Assembly (NCBI GenBank): GCA_027493405.1
Contig: JAOSKV010000046.1
Coordinates: forward strand, 193,066 to 257,065
DNA from: FEB-22 sp003105195
GTDB lineage: Bacteria > Pseudomonadota > Alphaproteobacteria > Rhizobiales > Xanthobacteraceae
Direction: 5' to 3'
DNA: 64,000 nt
Shown here one piece after another: positions 24,902-33,147 of the stretch (positions are counted from its first letter, which is position 1; the number at the start of each line of letters is the position of its first letter). A program made the position numbers and the translations under genes. The notes below the pieces were generated by a model, which ran no database searches, was not told the DNA's origin, and saw only the letters and a list, made by a program, of their open reading frames with translations.

Positions 24902-25465
24902 TCACGCCGTGGTCTGGCGCTCGTTGCTGAGCGCCGCCCGCTGCCGCTCGCGCCGCGTCAGGCGGCTGCCCGGCTTGGCGTCGTCCGGCGGAATCGGCAC
25001 CGTGCACGGGTCGTCCGGGCATTCGTGCGTGAACAGCACGTGCGATCCGAGCCGGGCGATCGCGCACTGCATCCGCGCCACCTCCTTGAGCACCTCCGTG
25101 CTCCAGGCCGCGCACTGGCGGTAGGGGAGCATGACGTCGCGGCAGTTCACCTCGCCGTGGTCGTCGGGCGACGTCAGGTACTTCCCGAAGGTGCCGCCAT
25201 AGGACTTGATATGCTTGACCTTCTCGACCAGCGCGGTGATCGCGCAGTCCACGTCGTCGAGATCCTGCCGCAGCGTCTCCGGATGCAGCACCTGCAGCTT
25301 CACGGGTACGACGACCTCGTCGTCCTTGACCGGCTCGCCGGGCTTGGCGTCCGGCTGCCGGCCGCTGTGCTCGAGGAGCCACAGCAGCTCGCGCGGGCCG
25401 AGGTGGATCGTCTGCAGAGGCTCCTGGTAGCTCATCCAGCGCTTGGTCAGTGTGGGATTGGGCAT
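24902..25465 (-). CDS. Hypothetical protein (187 aa)
   Basis: A 187-residue protein with a good AAGGAG ribosome site eight bases before the ATG at 25465. It has several Cys (VDCAITALVEK, NCRDVMLPYRQCAAW, MQCAIARLG, THECPDDPC) and a basic C-terminus (RLTRRERQRAAL). No signal peptide is seen. The Cys pattern might bind a metal, but no known finger fits. The family is not recognised. Confidence 0.65.
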   Translation of the reverse strand: MPNPTLTKRWMSYQEPLQTIHLGPRELLWLLEHSGRQPDAKPGEPVKDDEVVVPVKLQVLHPETLRQDLDDVDCAITALVEKVKHIKSYGGTFGKYLTSPDDHGEVNCRDVMLPYRQCAAWSTEVLKEVARMQCAIARLGSHVLFTHECPDDPCTVPIPPDDAKPGSRLTRRERQRAALSNERQTTA

Positions 25466-25524
25466 TGTCGTCTCCTTGTTCGCGTGGCGCGGCAGTGGCG
25501 CCGTCCCGATCGATCCGGCGCGTC

Positions 25525-27333
25525 TCAATCGAACCGCAGCCGCGGCACCGTCATGCCGAAGACGTCGTTGGGCTGGCGCGTGGGCGGCCGATAGAAGATG
25601 CGCAGCGAGCTTTCCTTCGACGGCGGCGGCGCGACCTCCGGATCGGCGCAGCCGGCGTGATTGGCGTCGATCGCCAGGATCGTGCTCTGGATCAGTCCCG
25701 ACAGCTCGGCGAGCACGCGCGACCCGCGCACGCATCCAGGCGCGAGCGTCGCGATCAGCGATTCGAGGCGCTGGTCGGAGATGCGCTGCATGCACAGCTC
25801 GTGGGTCAGCAGCGGACGCAGGGGATCGACATCGGCCGGCAGCGGCAGCGGCGTGGCCAGGTCGAGCTTCTCCGCGAACAGGAGGTTGCGGACCCGCGCC
25901 AGCGACTCGCCCACCTGCGGCGCGCATTGCGAGCAGCTGCCGTCGAGGCAGGCGCGCGCGTCCTGCGTGCCCGGCTCCGTGCGGCTCGCGCCGCCGGCGA
26001 GGAACTGGTGGATCAGGAGGCCGAACGCCACGGCCCGCCACTCGGGCTCCTCGTCGCCGTTCTCGTCGCTGCCGAGCGTGTAGAGGTCGATGGCGCGATC
26101 CGTGTCGTAGAGCAGCTTGTCGAGCAGGATCTGGCAGATCACGTCCTCGTCGCAGCAGTCGCAGCCGTGGCAGTCGAGCAGCTCCGCGAGGCGCCCGCGC
26201 TCGATCACCAGGTCGATGAGGCGCCGCGTGGCCGTGTCGGGGCCGCCGAAGGCCGAGGCGCCGGCGAGACCGATCGGCGGCCGCGCGACGAACAGCAGCC
26301 GGTAGCCGCTGCGGCTCGCCGTGAAGGCGTCGAGCAGGAGCTGCAGCGACTTCAGGAAGGTGGTGACGGCCGGCACCTCGGGCTGCACCCGGTCGTGGAT
26401 GATGTGGATCAGCCGGTGCACCCGCTCGACCGCGACCTCGGCGGTGGCGCCGAGCGCGCGCAGGCCGACGACGTTGTGCTGCGCGGCCCGCTCGATCAGC
26501 TCGTCCATCAGCTTGCCGAGCGTCGGCTCCTCGAGCAGCGCGCGCAGGTCGAGATGGCCGCTGACCTCGATCGCCCGCAGCATCTCGCGGAAGCCGTGCA
26601 GGCCCCAGGGCCACTGGTCGTTGCCGTAGGCCTGGTCGGTGGTGCCCGCGAGGTTGCGCAGCGCCAGCAGCACGGCGTCGCGGCGCGCCTGCAGCTCGCT
26701 CGCCGGCACCGAGAGCAGGAACCGCCCGCCGCCGACGCCTGCGCCCGCCAGCACCTCGCCGGCGAGCACCAGGATGAGGCTCGCCACCTGGTCGAGGCTC
26801 TGCGCCAGGCGCCGGTAGGACACCGTCATGGTCTGGGTGAGCGCGCCGATCATGCGGGCGAGGCGCGCATAGTCGCCGAGCTGGCGGCGCGCCGCGAACA
26901 GCCGGTCGCGGGCGCGCGGATCGAGAGCGAGCCGCGCCGCGGCGGCGCCGTCCGCGACGATCGAGCGGATCGCCTGGCCCCAGCCCTGCAACTCGGCCGT
27001 GATGCCTTTCAGCCGGTGGTCGGCGGTCAGCGCCGCGAGGTCGCGCTCGACATCGGCGATCGCCTGGGTGAGCTCGGAGCCGGTGGCCGCGGATCTGGGG
27101 GCTCTCAGAGGCGACGGCTTGAGCCGGGAGGGAAGGGGCGCGAGCCCGTCGGCCTCCGAGAGCAGGGCGCCTGCGTCCTTGGGGAACAGACGCTTGAGAC
27201 CTTCGGCCACCTCCAGCGGGTTGCGCGGATCGCCGATGCGCAGCCGCTGGCGAATGAGATTGTCCGCCCGGATCGCGACGGGGGTGCGGTCGCGCATCTC
27301 GATGGTTCCTGCGGTGGCGAGGGGTTCGGACAT
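25525..27333 (-). CDS. Large Cys-cluster hypothetical protein (602 aa)
   Basis: From the ATG at 27333 the product has 602 residues and is largely helical. Two Cys clusters stand out in the second half: CHGCDCC (in LLDCHGCDCCDEDVICQILL) and CLDGSCSQC, with a further HELCMQRIS and APGCVRGS. These may bind iron-sulfur or zinc. The first half has no recognisable domain. There is no signal peptide and no nucleotide-binding motif. Its stop lies 59 bp before the 187-aa gene; the HExxH gene ends 8 bp upstream of its start. It is the largest member of the cluster. Confidence 0.7.
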   Translation of the reverse strand: MSEPLATAGTIEMRDRTPVAIRADNLIRQRLRIGDPRNPLEVAEGLKRLFPKDAGALLSEADGLAPLPSRLKPSPLRAPRSAATGSELTQAIADVERDLAALTADHRLKGITAELQGWGQAIRSIVADGAAAARLALDPRARDRLFAARRQLGDYARLARMIGALTQTMTVSYRRLAQSLDQVASLILVLAGEVLAGAGVGGGRFLLSVPASELQARRDAVLLALRNLAGTTDQAYGNDQWPWGLHGFREMLRAIEVSGHLDLRALLEEPTLGKLMDELIERAAQHNVVGLRALGATAEVAVERVHRLIHIIHDRVQPEVPAVTTFLKSLQLLLDAFTASRSGYRLLFVARPPIGLAGASAFGGPDTATRRLIDLVIERGRLAELLDCHGCDCCDEDVICQILLDKLLYDTDRAIDLYTLGSDENGDEEPEWRAVAFGLLIHQFLAGGASRTEPGTQDARACLDGSCSQCAPQVGESLARVRNLLFAEKLDLATPLPLPADVDPLRPLLTHELCMQRISDQRLESLIATLAPGCVRGSRVLAELSGLIQSTILAIDANHAGCADPEVAPPPSKESSLRIFYRPPTRQPNDVFGMTVPRLRFD

Positions 27334-27341
27334 GATGGACC

Positions 27342-28646
27342 TCATGCGACCTTGAGGGTGATGACGGAGCTGGCTTGCGGGTGAGCCGGCGCCAGCCGGG
27401 ACAGGAGGAGCTCGTGCAGCGTGCGCGGGTGCAGGCCGGCCTCGATGGCGTAGCGCGCGGCGCTGACCAGGAAGCGCGGCGGAAGGTCCGCCGGCGCGCG
27501 CCCCTGCGCGAGCCTGAGGCCGCCGCGCCGGATCGCGGCCTGGTCCTCGCGCGTGAACGGGATGATGCTGGCGAGCGCGCGCTCGGCGAGCGCCCGGCGG
27601 GTCTGGAAGGCGATCTCGTCGACCACGGCCGGGATCGCGCGCCGCGCCTCGGCGACGAGGATGCGCGGCAGCCGGTGCCCGCGCCGCGGGTCGTAGAGCC
27701 GCGTCCAGATGCGCCCGAGCGTGCGCCCGTACGGCTCGAACCCCATCCGCCGCAGCATCTCGGCGAGGATCAGCACCCGCAGGTAGCCGGTCGGATGCGG
27801 CCCGCCGGGCCGGTAGGTCATGACCTTGTCGGCCGGATGGGCGAGGAACTCCGCGAGCCCGAAGGCCGCGGCGGGCCCGCCGAGCAGCAGGGCCGCGAGA
27901 TCCGCGAAGATCTCCTTGTGCCAGCGGCCGAAGATGCTGACCGAGAGCGGCGCGAGCCGCGCCTCGGCGAGGCGCTGCAGCACGGCGGTGCGGTTCTCGA
28001 CCCAGAGGCCGAGATCGGCCTGCAGGTTGTGCGCGACCTCGTGCAGGAACACGGCCTGCCAGGGACGGTCGCGGTCGTAGGGGATGCGGATCAGGGGGAA
28101 CGGGTTGCTCTCGCCCAGCAGCCGGGAGAGCGTCACGCCGCGGCGCATGGTGGCCGGCGAATAGCCGTGCTCCAGGTAGGTGAACGGCGGCACCAGCGGT
28201 CCGGGAAAGATCCTCGGCGCCGCGCGCTCGACCACCGCATAGCAGTCGCGCGCGATCGCGTCGTGCGCCGCGAGCGAGCGCGCGAAGGCGGTGCCGCGCT
28301 GGGCGAACACCTCGAAGAACATGCCGAAGGCGCGGCGGGCGCGGTCGAGCTCGCGCTCGACCATCGCCATGGTGAGAAGCCGGTCGTCCGTGGAGGCGCT
28401 GGCATCGAGCTTGGCGAGCTCCGCCATGCGCAGCTTGACGTCGCGGTCGATCGCCTTGAGCCGGCGATTGGCGGCCGCGAAGTGCTCGCCCTTCGGCGCG
28501 TAGGGCATGTCGCTCGCGCGCAGGCCCACCGCATGCGGCGTCAGCTGCTCGAGCTGGTGCGCCCGATCGACGAGCGAACGCGCCTTGATCGCGAAGAAGC
28601 GATCGAGCGGTTCGCCCGCCGTCCGATAGGGTTGCGCCTGCGCCAT
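27342..28646 (-). CDS. HExxH putative zinc metallopeptidase-like protein
   Basis: A 434-residue protein with HEVAH at residues 202-206 and a later KEIFADL that offers Glu245 as a third metal ligand, as in gluzincins. The motif lies in a hydrophobic helix (WQAVFLHEVAHNLQADLG). No signal peptide or membrane anchor is visible. It is the second gene of the cluster, between the acidic/basic protein and the Cys-cluster protein. The fold is inferred from the motif only; outside the motif I do not recognise a family. Confidence 0.7.
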   Translation of the reverse strand: MAQAQPYRTAGEPLDRFFAIKARSLVDRAHQLEQLTPHAVGLRASDMPYAPKGEHFAAANRRLKAIDRDVKLRMAELAKLDASASTDDRLLTMAMVERELDRARRAFGMFFEVFAQRGTAFARSLAAHDAIARDCYAVVERAAPRIFPGPLVPPFTYLEHGYSPATMRRGVTLSRLLGESNPFPLIRIPYDRDRPWQAVFLHEVAHNLQADLGLWVENRTAVLQRLAEARLAPLSVSIFGRWHKEIFADLAALLLGGPAAAFGLAEFLAHPADKVMTYRPGGPHPTGYLRVLILAEMLRRMGFEPYGRTLGRIWTRLYDPRRGHRLPRILVAEARRAIPAVVDEIAFQTRRALAERALASIIPFTREDQAAIRRGGLRLAQGRAPADLPPRFLVSAARYAIEAGLHPRTLHELLLSRLAPAHPQASSVITLKVA

Positions 28647-28669
28647 GACCGGCCCCGGATGCGGCGGCT

Positions 28670-29509
28670 TCAGCCGACATTGATCGTGATGGTCGCGGGC
28701 CCCGGCACCGAAAGGGTGCGCGAGCCGATCGGCGCGGCGCGCTGCACGGCCGCCTGCCCCTGCGGGGAGGGCGTGCTCAGCCGCCGCAGCAGCGGCGGGT
28801 TCTGGGCGACCTTGGCGGCCGTGCGGGCCACCACCTTGGCCTGGGCGGTCGGCGGCGTGCCGCGGGCCGCGACGTTGCGCTTCACGCTCTTGGCGATCTT
28901 CGGCAGAGCCCGGATCGCCTTGTCGCCGCCGGACGCGACCAGGGTCTTGGCCGCCTTGGTCATGGTCTTCGCGACCTGCGCCCGCTGGGCCGGCGGCATC
29001 GTGGCGCCGCGGTTCTTCACCACGGTGCGCGCGGCGAGGCCCGCCACCACGGGCAGTGCGCGCCGGTCGCGCGCGGCGATCTCGGCGACGGCCTCGAGGG
29101 CGTCCTCCACGGACGCGCCTTCCGCGCGCAGCTTGCCCAGCACGCCCGCGACCTGCCCGGCCATCTGCGCGGCCGGATGCGGGATCATCGAGAGGATCGG
29201 GCCAGCGCCGCGCGCGATCTTCCCAACGATCGGGGCGGCCTTCTTGATCAGGTTCTTCGCGCCGCTGAGCAGCTTGCCGAAGAACTCGTCCTCGTCCTCG
29301 GCGCCGAGGATCTGGCCCAGCATGCCGCCGATCGCCTCCTCGGCTTCGAGGCCGTCGAGGCCGTCCTCGTAGAAGTCGGACTCCTCGCCGAAGTCCTCCA
29401 TGCCGTCCAGCTCGGACTCGAAATCCTCGAACTCGTCGGCGAAATCGGCCGGGCCTTCGGATTCGGCGTAGGCCAGATCTTCCATGACGTCTGTTTCGCT
29501 GATTGCCAT
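28670..29509 (-). CDS. Acidic-basic bipartite hypothetical protein
   Basis: The ATG at 29509 has GGGAGAG eight bases upstream and gives 279 residues. The first 85 are strongly acidic (many Asp/Glu with Phe/Tyr, for example DEFEDFESELDGMEDFGEES). A Gly/Ala-rich amphipathic stretch follows (IGGMLGQILG, then KNLIKKAAPIVGKIARGAGP), and the last 150 residues are basic and Ala-rich. Such a charge split suggests self-inhibition, DNA or membrane binding, or assembly. It is the first gene of the unit, so it is probably made in the largest amount. The family is not recognised. Confidence 0.7.
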   Translation of the reverse strand: MAISETDVMEDLAYAESEGPADFADEFEDFESELDGMEDFGEESDFYEDGLDGLEAEEAIGGMLGQILGAEDEDEFFGKLLSGAKNLIKKAAPIVGKIARGAGPILSMIPHPAAQMAGQVAGVLGKLRAEGASVEDALEAVAEIAARDRRALPVVAGLAARTVVKNRGATMPPAQRAQVAKTMTKAAKTLVASGGDKAIRALPKIAKSVKRNVAARGTPPTAQAKVVARTAAKVAQNPPLLRRLSTPSPQGQAAVQRAAPIGSRTLSVPGPATITINVG

Positions 29510-29796
29510 CGTGCCACTCTCCCGAAGCAAGACCTGACCGCGCGTCAACGAGGCCGGGTGGGTTGTCTTCGCGGAGGAGCATAGGCACGATCACAACCAT
29601 GCAGACAGTCGACCGGATTCCGTACCGCAAAGGTCGTACGCCGATCGGACGACGCGCTCCGCGGTGTTTTCGTTTCGGGGCGCCGGCCGGGGCCGGGCCG
29701 CGCGGGACCTCGTGCCGGCCCGGCACGGAGCCGGCCGGCTTTGCCCGGACGCGGTTTTGCGCCATACATCGCCGCGACGAGAACGACCGAGCCCCG
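29510..29796. promoter_or_regulatory. Divergent intergenic region
   Basis: These 287 bp separate the orphan cluster (minus) from the polysaccharide region (plus) and must hold both promoters. I see no clear -35/-10 pair or operator palindrome. The right half is very GC-rich, with short inverted repeats (CCGGCCGG, GGCCCGGC types) that could form RNA stems. Confidence 0.4.
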
Positions 29797-31737
29797 ATGA
29801 AACGCCTCCTGCCCAAGTTCTCCCTGCGCACCTGGCTGATCGTCGCGCACGATCTCGCGGTCACCGGAGCCGCGCTGGTCGCGACCTTCGTCATCCGCTT
29901 CGAGGATGCGCGGCTCGGCGAGCGGCTCGACGGGCTCGTCACCATCCTGCCGCCGTTCCTCGTCTATGCCGGCATCGTCTATTCGCTGTTCCACCTCTAC
30001 CGGGCGAAGTGGCGCTTCGCCTCGCTTCCCGACCTGTTCAACATCTTCCGCGCCGTGACGGTGCTGGCGCTCTCGCTGCTCGTGCTCGACTACGTGCTGA
30101 TCTCGACCCAGTTCTACGGCACCTTCTTCTTCGGCAAGATCACGATCGCGGTCTATTGGTGCCTGCAGATGCTGTTCCTGGGCGGGCCGCGCATCGCCTA
30201 CCGCTATTTCCGCTATGCGCGCACGCGCCAGCACGCGCGCGACGAGGGCTCGATGCCGGTGCTCGTGCTCGGTCGCGCGGCCGACGCCGAGGTGCTGCTG
30301 CGCGCGATCGAGAGCGGCGCCGTGCGCCGGATCTGGCCCGTGGGCGTGCTCTCGCCCTCGGCGGCCGACCAGGGCGCGACCATCCGCGGCGTGCCGGTGC
30401 TGGGCGGCTTCGACGACCTCGAGCAGGCGATCAAGGATCTCGCTCTGCGCGGCACGCAGGTGGCGCGCGTGGTGCTGACCCCGACCGCGCTCGCGCCCGA
30501 GGCGAAGCCCGAGGCGATCGTCATGCGGGCGCGCCAGCTCGGCATCGCGACCAGCCAGCTGCCGTCCCTCGACGACGCCGGCGAGAGCGCGCAGCGCGCG
30601 CTGCGCCTCGCGCCCGTCAATGTCGAGGACCTGCTGCTGCGGCCGAGCGTCCACATCGACTATCGCCGGCTCGAGGAGGTGATCAAGGGCAGGTCGGTGG
30701 TGGTGACCGGCGGCGGCGGCTCGATCGGCGCCGAGATCTGCGACCGGGTCGTCACATTCGGTGCGGTCCGGCTCCTGGTGATCGAGAACTCCGAGCCCGC
30801 GCTGCACGCCGTGCTCGAGGCGCTCGCGACCAAGGGCACGGGCACCGCGGTCGAGGGGCGCCTCGCCGACGTGCGCGACCGCACCCGCATGCTCGACCTG
30901 CTCGCCGACTTCAAGCCCGAGATCGTGTTCCACGCCGCCGCCCTCAAGCACGTGCCGCTGCTCGAGCGGGACTGGGCCGAGGGCGTGAAGACCAACGTGT
31001 TCGGCTCGGTCAACGTGACCGATGCGGCGGTGGCGGCCGGGTCGCGGGCCATGGTGATGATCTCGACCGACAAGGCGATCGAGCCGGTCTCGGTGCTGGG
31101 CGCCACCAAGCGCCTCGCCGAGATGTACTGCCAGGCGCTCGACGCGGAGTCCGCCCGCCGCGCCGCCTCCGGCGCGGCGCCGATGCGGCTGATCTCGGTG
31201 CGCTTCGGCAACGTGCTCGCCTCCAACGGCTCGGTGGTGCCGAAGTTCAAGGCGCAGATCGAGGCCGGCGGCCCGATCACGGTGACGCATCCCGAGATGG
31301 TGCGCTACTTCATGACCATCCGCGAGGCCTGCGACCTGGTGGTGAGCGCCGCCAGCCATGCGCTCGCGCGCGGCCGGTCGGACGTCTCGGTCTATCTGCT
31401 CAACATGGGACAGCCGGTCCGCATCGTCGATCTCGCCGAGCGCATGGTCCGCCTGTCCGGGCTGGAGCCGGGCCGCGACATCGACATCGTCTTCACGGGC
31501 ATCCGCCCCGGCGAGCGGCTCCACGAGATCCTGCTCTCGCGCGAGGAGCCGAGCGCCGAGATCGGCATCGAAGGCGTGGTCGCCGCCCGGGCGACGCCGC
31601 CCTCGCTCGAGACCATGCGCGCCTGGCTCTCCGCGCTCGAGGCGGGCGTCGCGCGCGGCGAGCGCAGCGTGGTCTACGACGTGCTGCGCGACGCGGTGCC
31701 GGGATCGAAGGTGCGGCTGCCCGAGCCCTCCGCTTGA
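29797..31737 (+). CDS. Membrane-anchored nucleotide-sugar dehydratase/epimerase (PglF/WbpM/CapD family)
   Basis: A 646-residue inner-membrane protein. About four membrane helices fill residues 10-145, a first Rossmann-like region follows, and the SDR-type catalytic domain starts at GGGGSIGAE near residue 305. STDKAIEP (about 423-430) and GATKRLAEMY hold the active-site residues. Family members turn UDP-GlcNAc into a 4-keto-6-deoxy sugar, the first step to many amino deoxy sugars of capsules and O-antigens. The length and order of domains are normal. UDP-glucose dehydrogenase follows after 44 bp. Confidence 0.93.
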   Translation: MKRLLPKFSLRTWLIVAHDLAVTGAALVATFVIRFEDARLGERLDGLVTILPPFLVYAGIVYSLFHLYRAKWRFASLPDLFNIFRAVTVLALSLLVLDYVLISTQFYGTFFFGKITIAVYWCLQMLFLGGPRIAYRYFRYARTRQHARDEGSMPVLVLGRAADAEVLLRAIESGAVRRIWPVGVLSPSAADQGATIRGVPVLGGFDDLEQAIKDLALRGTQVARVVLTPTALAPEAKPEAIVMRARQLGIATSQLPSLDDAGESAQRALRLAPVNVEDLLLRPSVHIDYRRLEEVIKGRSVVVTGGGGSIGAEICDRVVTFGAVRLLVIENSEPALHAVLEALATKGTGTAVEGRLADVRDRTRMLDLLADFKPEIVFHAAALKHVPLLERDWAEGVKTNVFGSVNVTDAAVAAGSRAMVMISTDKAIEPVSVLGATKRLAEMYCQALDAESARRAASGAAPMRLISVRFGNVLASNGSVVPKFKAQIEAGGPITVTHPEMVRYFMTIREACDLVVSAASHALARGRSDVSVYLLNMGQPVRIVDLAERMVRLSGLEPGRDIDIVFTGIRPGERLHEILLSREEPSAEIGIEGVVAARATPPSLETMRAWLSALEAGVARGERSVVYDVLRDAVPGSKVRLPEPSA

Positions 31738-31781
31738 CGCCATTCGCGATCTGAACCCACGCAACCCGGCAGCCCCGCCCC

Positions 31782-33083
31782 ATGCACGTGACGGTCATCG
31801 GTACTGGATATGTCGGCCTCGTCTCGGGCGCCTGCCTGTCCGACTTCGGACACGTGGTCGTGTGCGCCGACAACGACGCGGCCAAGATCGCGCAGCTTTC
31901 GCGCGGCGAGATCCCGATCTTCGAGCCGGGGCTCGAAGCGCTGGTCAAGAGCAACGTGGCCGCCGGCCGTCTCTCGTTCACGCTCGACCGCGCCGCCGCG
32001 GTGCGCGCGGCCGACGTCGTGCTGATCGCGGTCGGCACGCCCTCGCGCCGCGGCGACGGCTTCGCCGATCTCACTTACGTCCACGCGGCGGCGCGCGAGA
32101 TCGCCGCCGCGGTCGAGGACTTCACCGTGGTGGTCACCAAGTCCACGGTGCCGGTCGGCACCGGCGACGAGATCGAGGCGATCATCCGCGAGACCCGGCC
32201 CGGCGCCGACGTGGTGGTGGTGTCGAACCCGGAATTCCTGCGCGAGGGCGCGGCGATCGAGGACTTCAAGCGGCCGGACCGCATCGTGGTCGGCCTCGAG
32301 GACGCGCGCGCGCGCGCCGTGATGAGCGAGCTCTACCGGCCGCTGTTCATCAACGAGACGCCGATGCTGTTCACCGACCGGCGCACCGCGGAGCTGATCA
32401 AGTACGCCTCCAACGCCTTCCTCGCCACCAAGATCACCTTCATCAACGAGATCGCGGACCTGTGCGAGAAGGTCGGCGCCAACGTCCAGGAGGTCGCGCG
32501 CGGCATGGGGCTCGACCGCCGCATCGGCGGGAAGTTCCTGCATGCCGGCCCGGGCTTCGGCGGCTCGTGCTTCCCGAAGGACATCGCGGCGCTCGCCGCG
32601 ACCGGCAAGGCGCACGGCGCCGCGCTGAGAATCGTGGACACCGTCGCGGACGTGAACCAGGACCGCAAGCTCAGGATGGCCGACAAGGTGATCGCGGCCT
32701 GCGGCGGCTCGGTCGCGGGCCGCACCCTCGCGGTGCTCGGGCTCACCTTCAAGCCCAACACCGACGATATGCGCGAGGCGCCGAGCCTCGCGATCATCCC
32801 GCGACTCGTGGAGGCGGGTGCGGTGGTCCGCGCCCACGACCCGGCTGGCACGGCCGAGGCGCGCCGGCTCCTGCCCGGGCTCGTCACCGTCGACGATCCC
32901 TATGCCTGCATGGAGGACGCGGACGCGCTCGTGATCCTCACCGAGTGGGACCAGTTCCGCGCCCTCGATCTCGACCGTGTGCGCGCCGCGCTGCGCGCGC
33001 CCGTGGTGGTCGACCTGCGCAACATCTACAAGCCCGCCGACATGGCGCGGATGGGCTTCACCTATGTCAGCGTCGGCCGATGA
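31782..33083 (+). CDS. ugd: UDP-glucose 6-dehydrogenase
   Basis: A 433-residue enzyme that makes UDP-glucuronate from UDP-glucose with two NAD. The N-terminal Rossmann motif is VIGTGYVGLVSG, the catalytic Cys is C263 in GPGFGGSCFPKD, and LTFKPNTDDMREAP marks the third domain. All domains are intact. It supplies uronic acid for the surface glycan built by the genes to its right. Confidence 0.96.
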   Translation: MHVTVIGTGYVGLVSGACLSDFGHVVVCADNDAAKIAQLSRGEIPIFEPGLEALVKSNVAAGRLSFTLDRAAAVRAADVVLIAVGTPSRRGDGFADLTYVHAAAREIAAAVEDFTVVVTKSTVPVGTGDEIEAIIRETRPGADVVVVSNPEFLREGAAIEDFKRPDRIVVGLEDARARAVMSELYRPLFINETPMLFTDRRTAELIKYASNAFLATKITFINEIADLCEKVGANVQEVARGMGLDRRIGGKFLHAGPGFGGSCFPKDIAALAATGKAHGAALRIVDTVADVNQDRKLRMADKVIAACGGSVAGRTLAVLGLTFKPNTDDMREAPSLAIIPRLVEAGAVVRAHDPAGTAEARRLLPGLVTVDDPYACMEDADALVILTEWDQFRALDLDRVRAALRAPVVVDLRNIYKPADMARMGFTYVSVGR

Positions 33084-33147
33084 GGCGGCTCGGCGGCCGC
33101 AGCGCACAGGTCGGCCGGGCATTCGCTGGAGAACCGGAGCAACGCGC

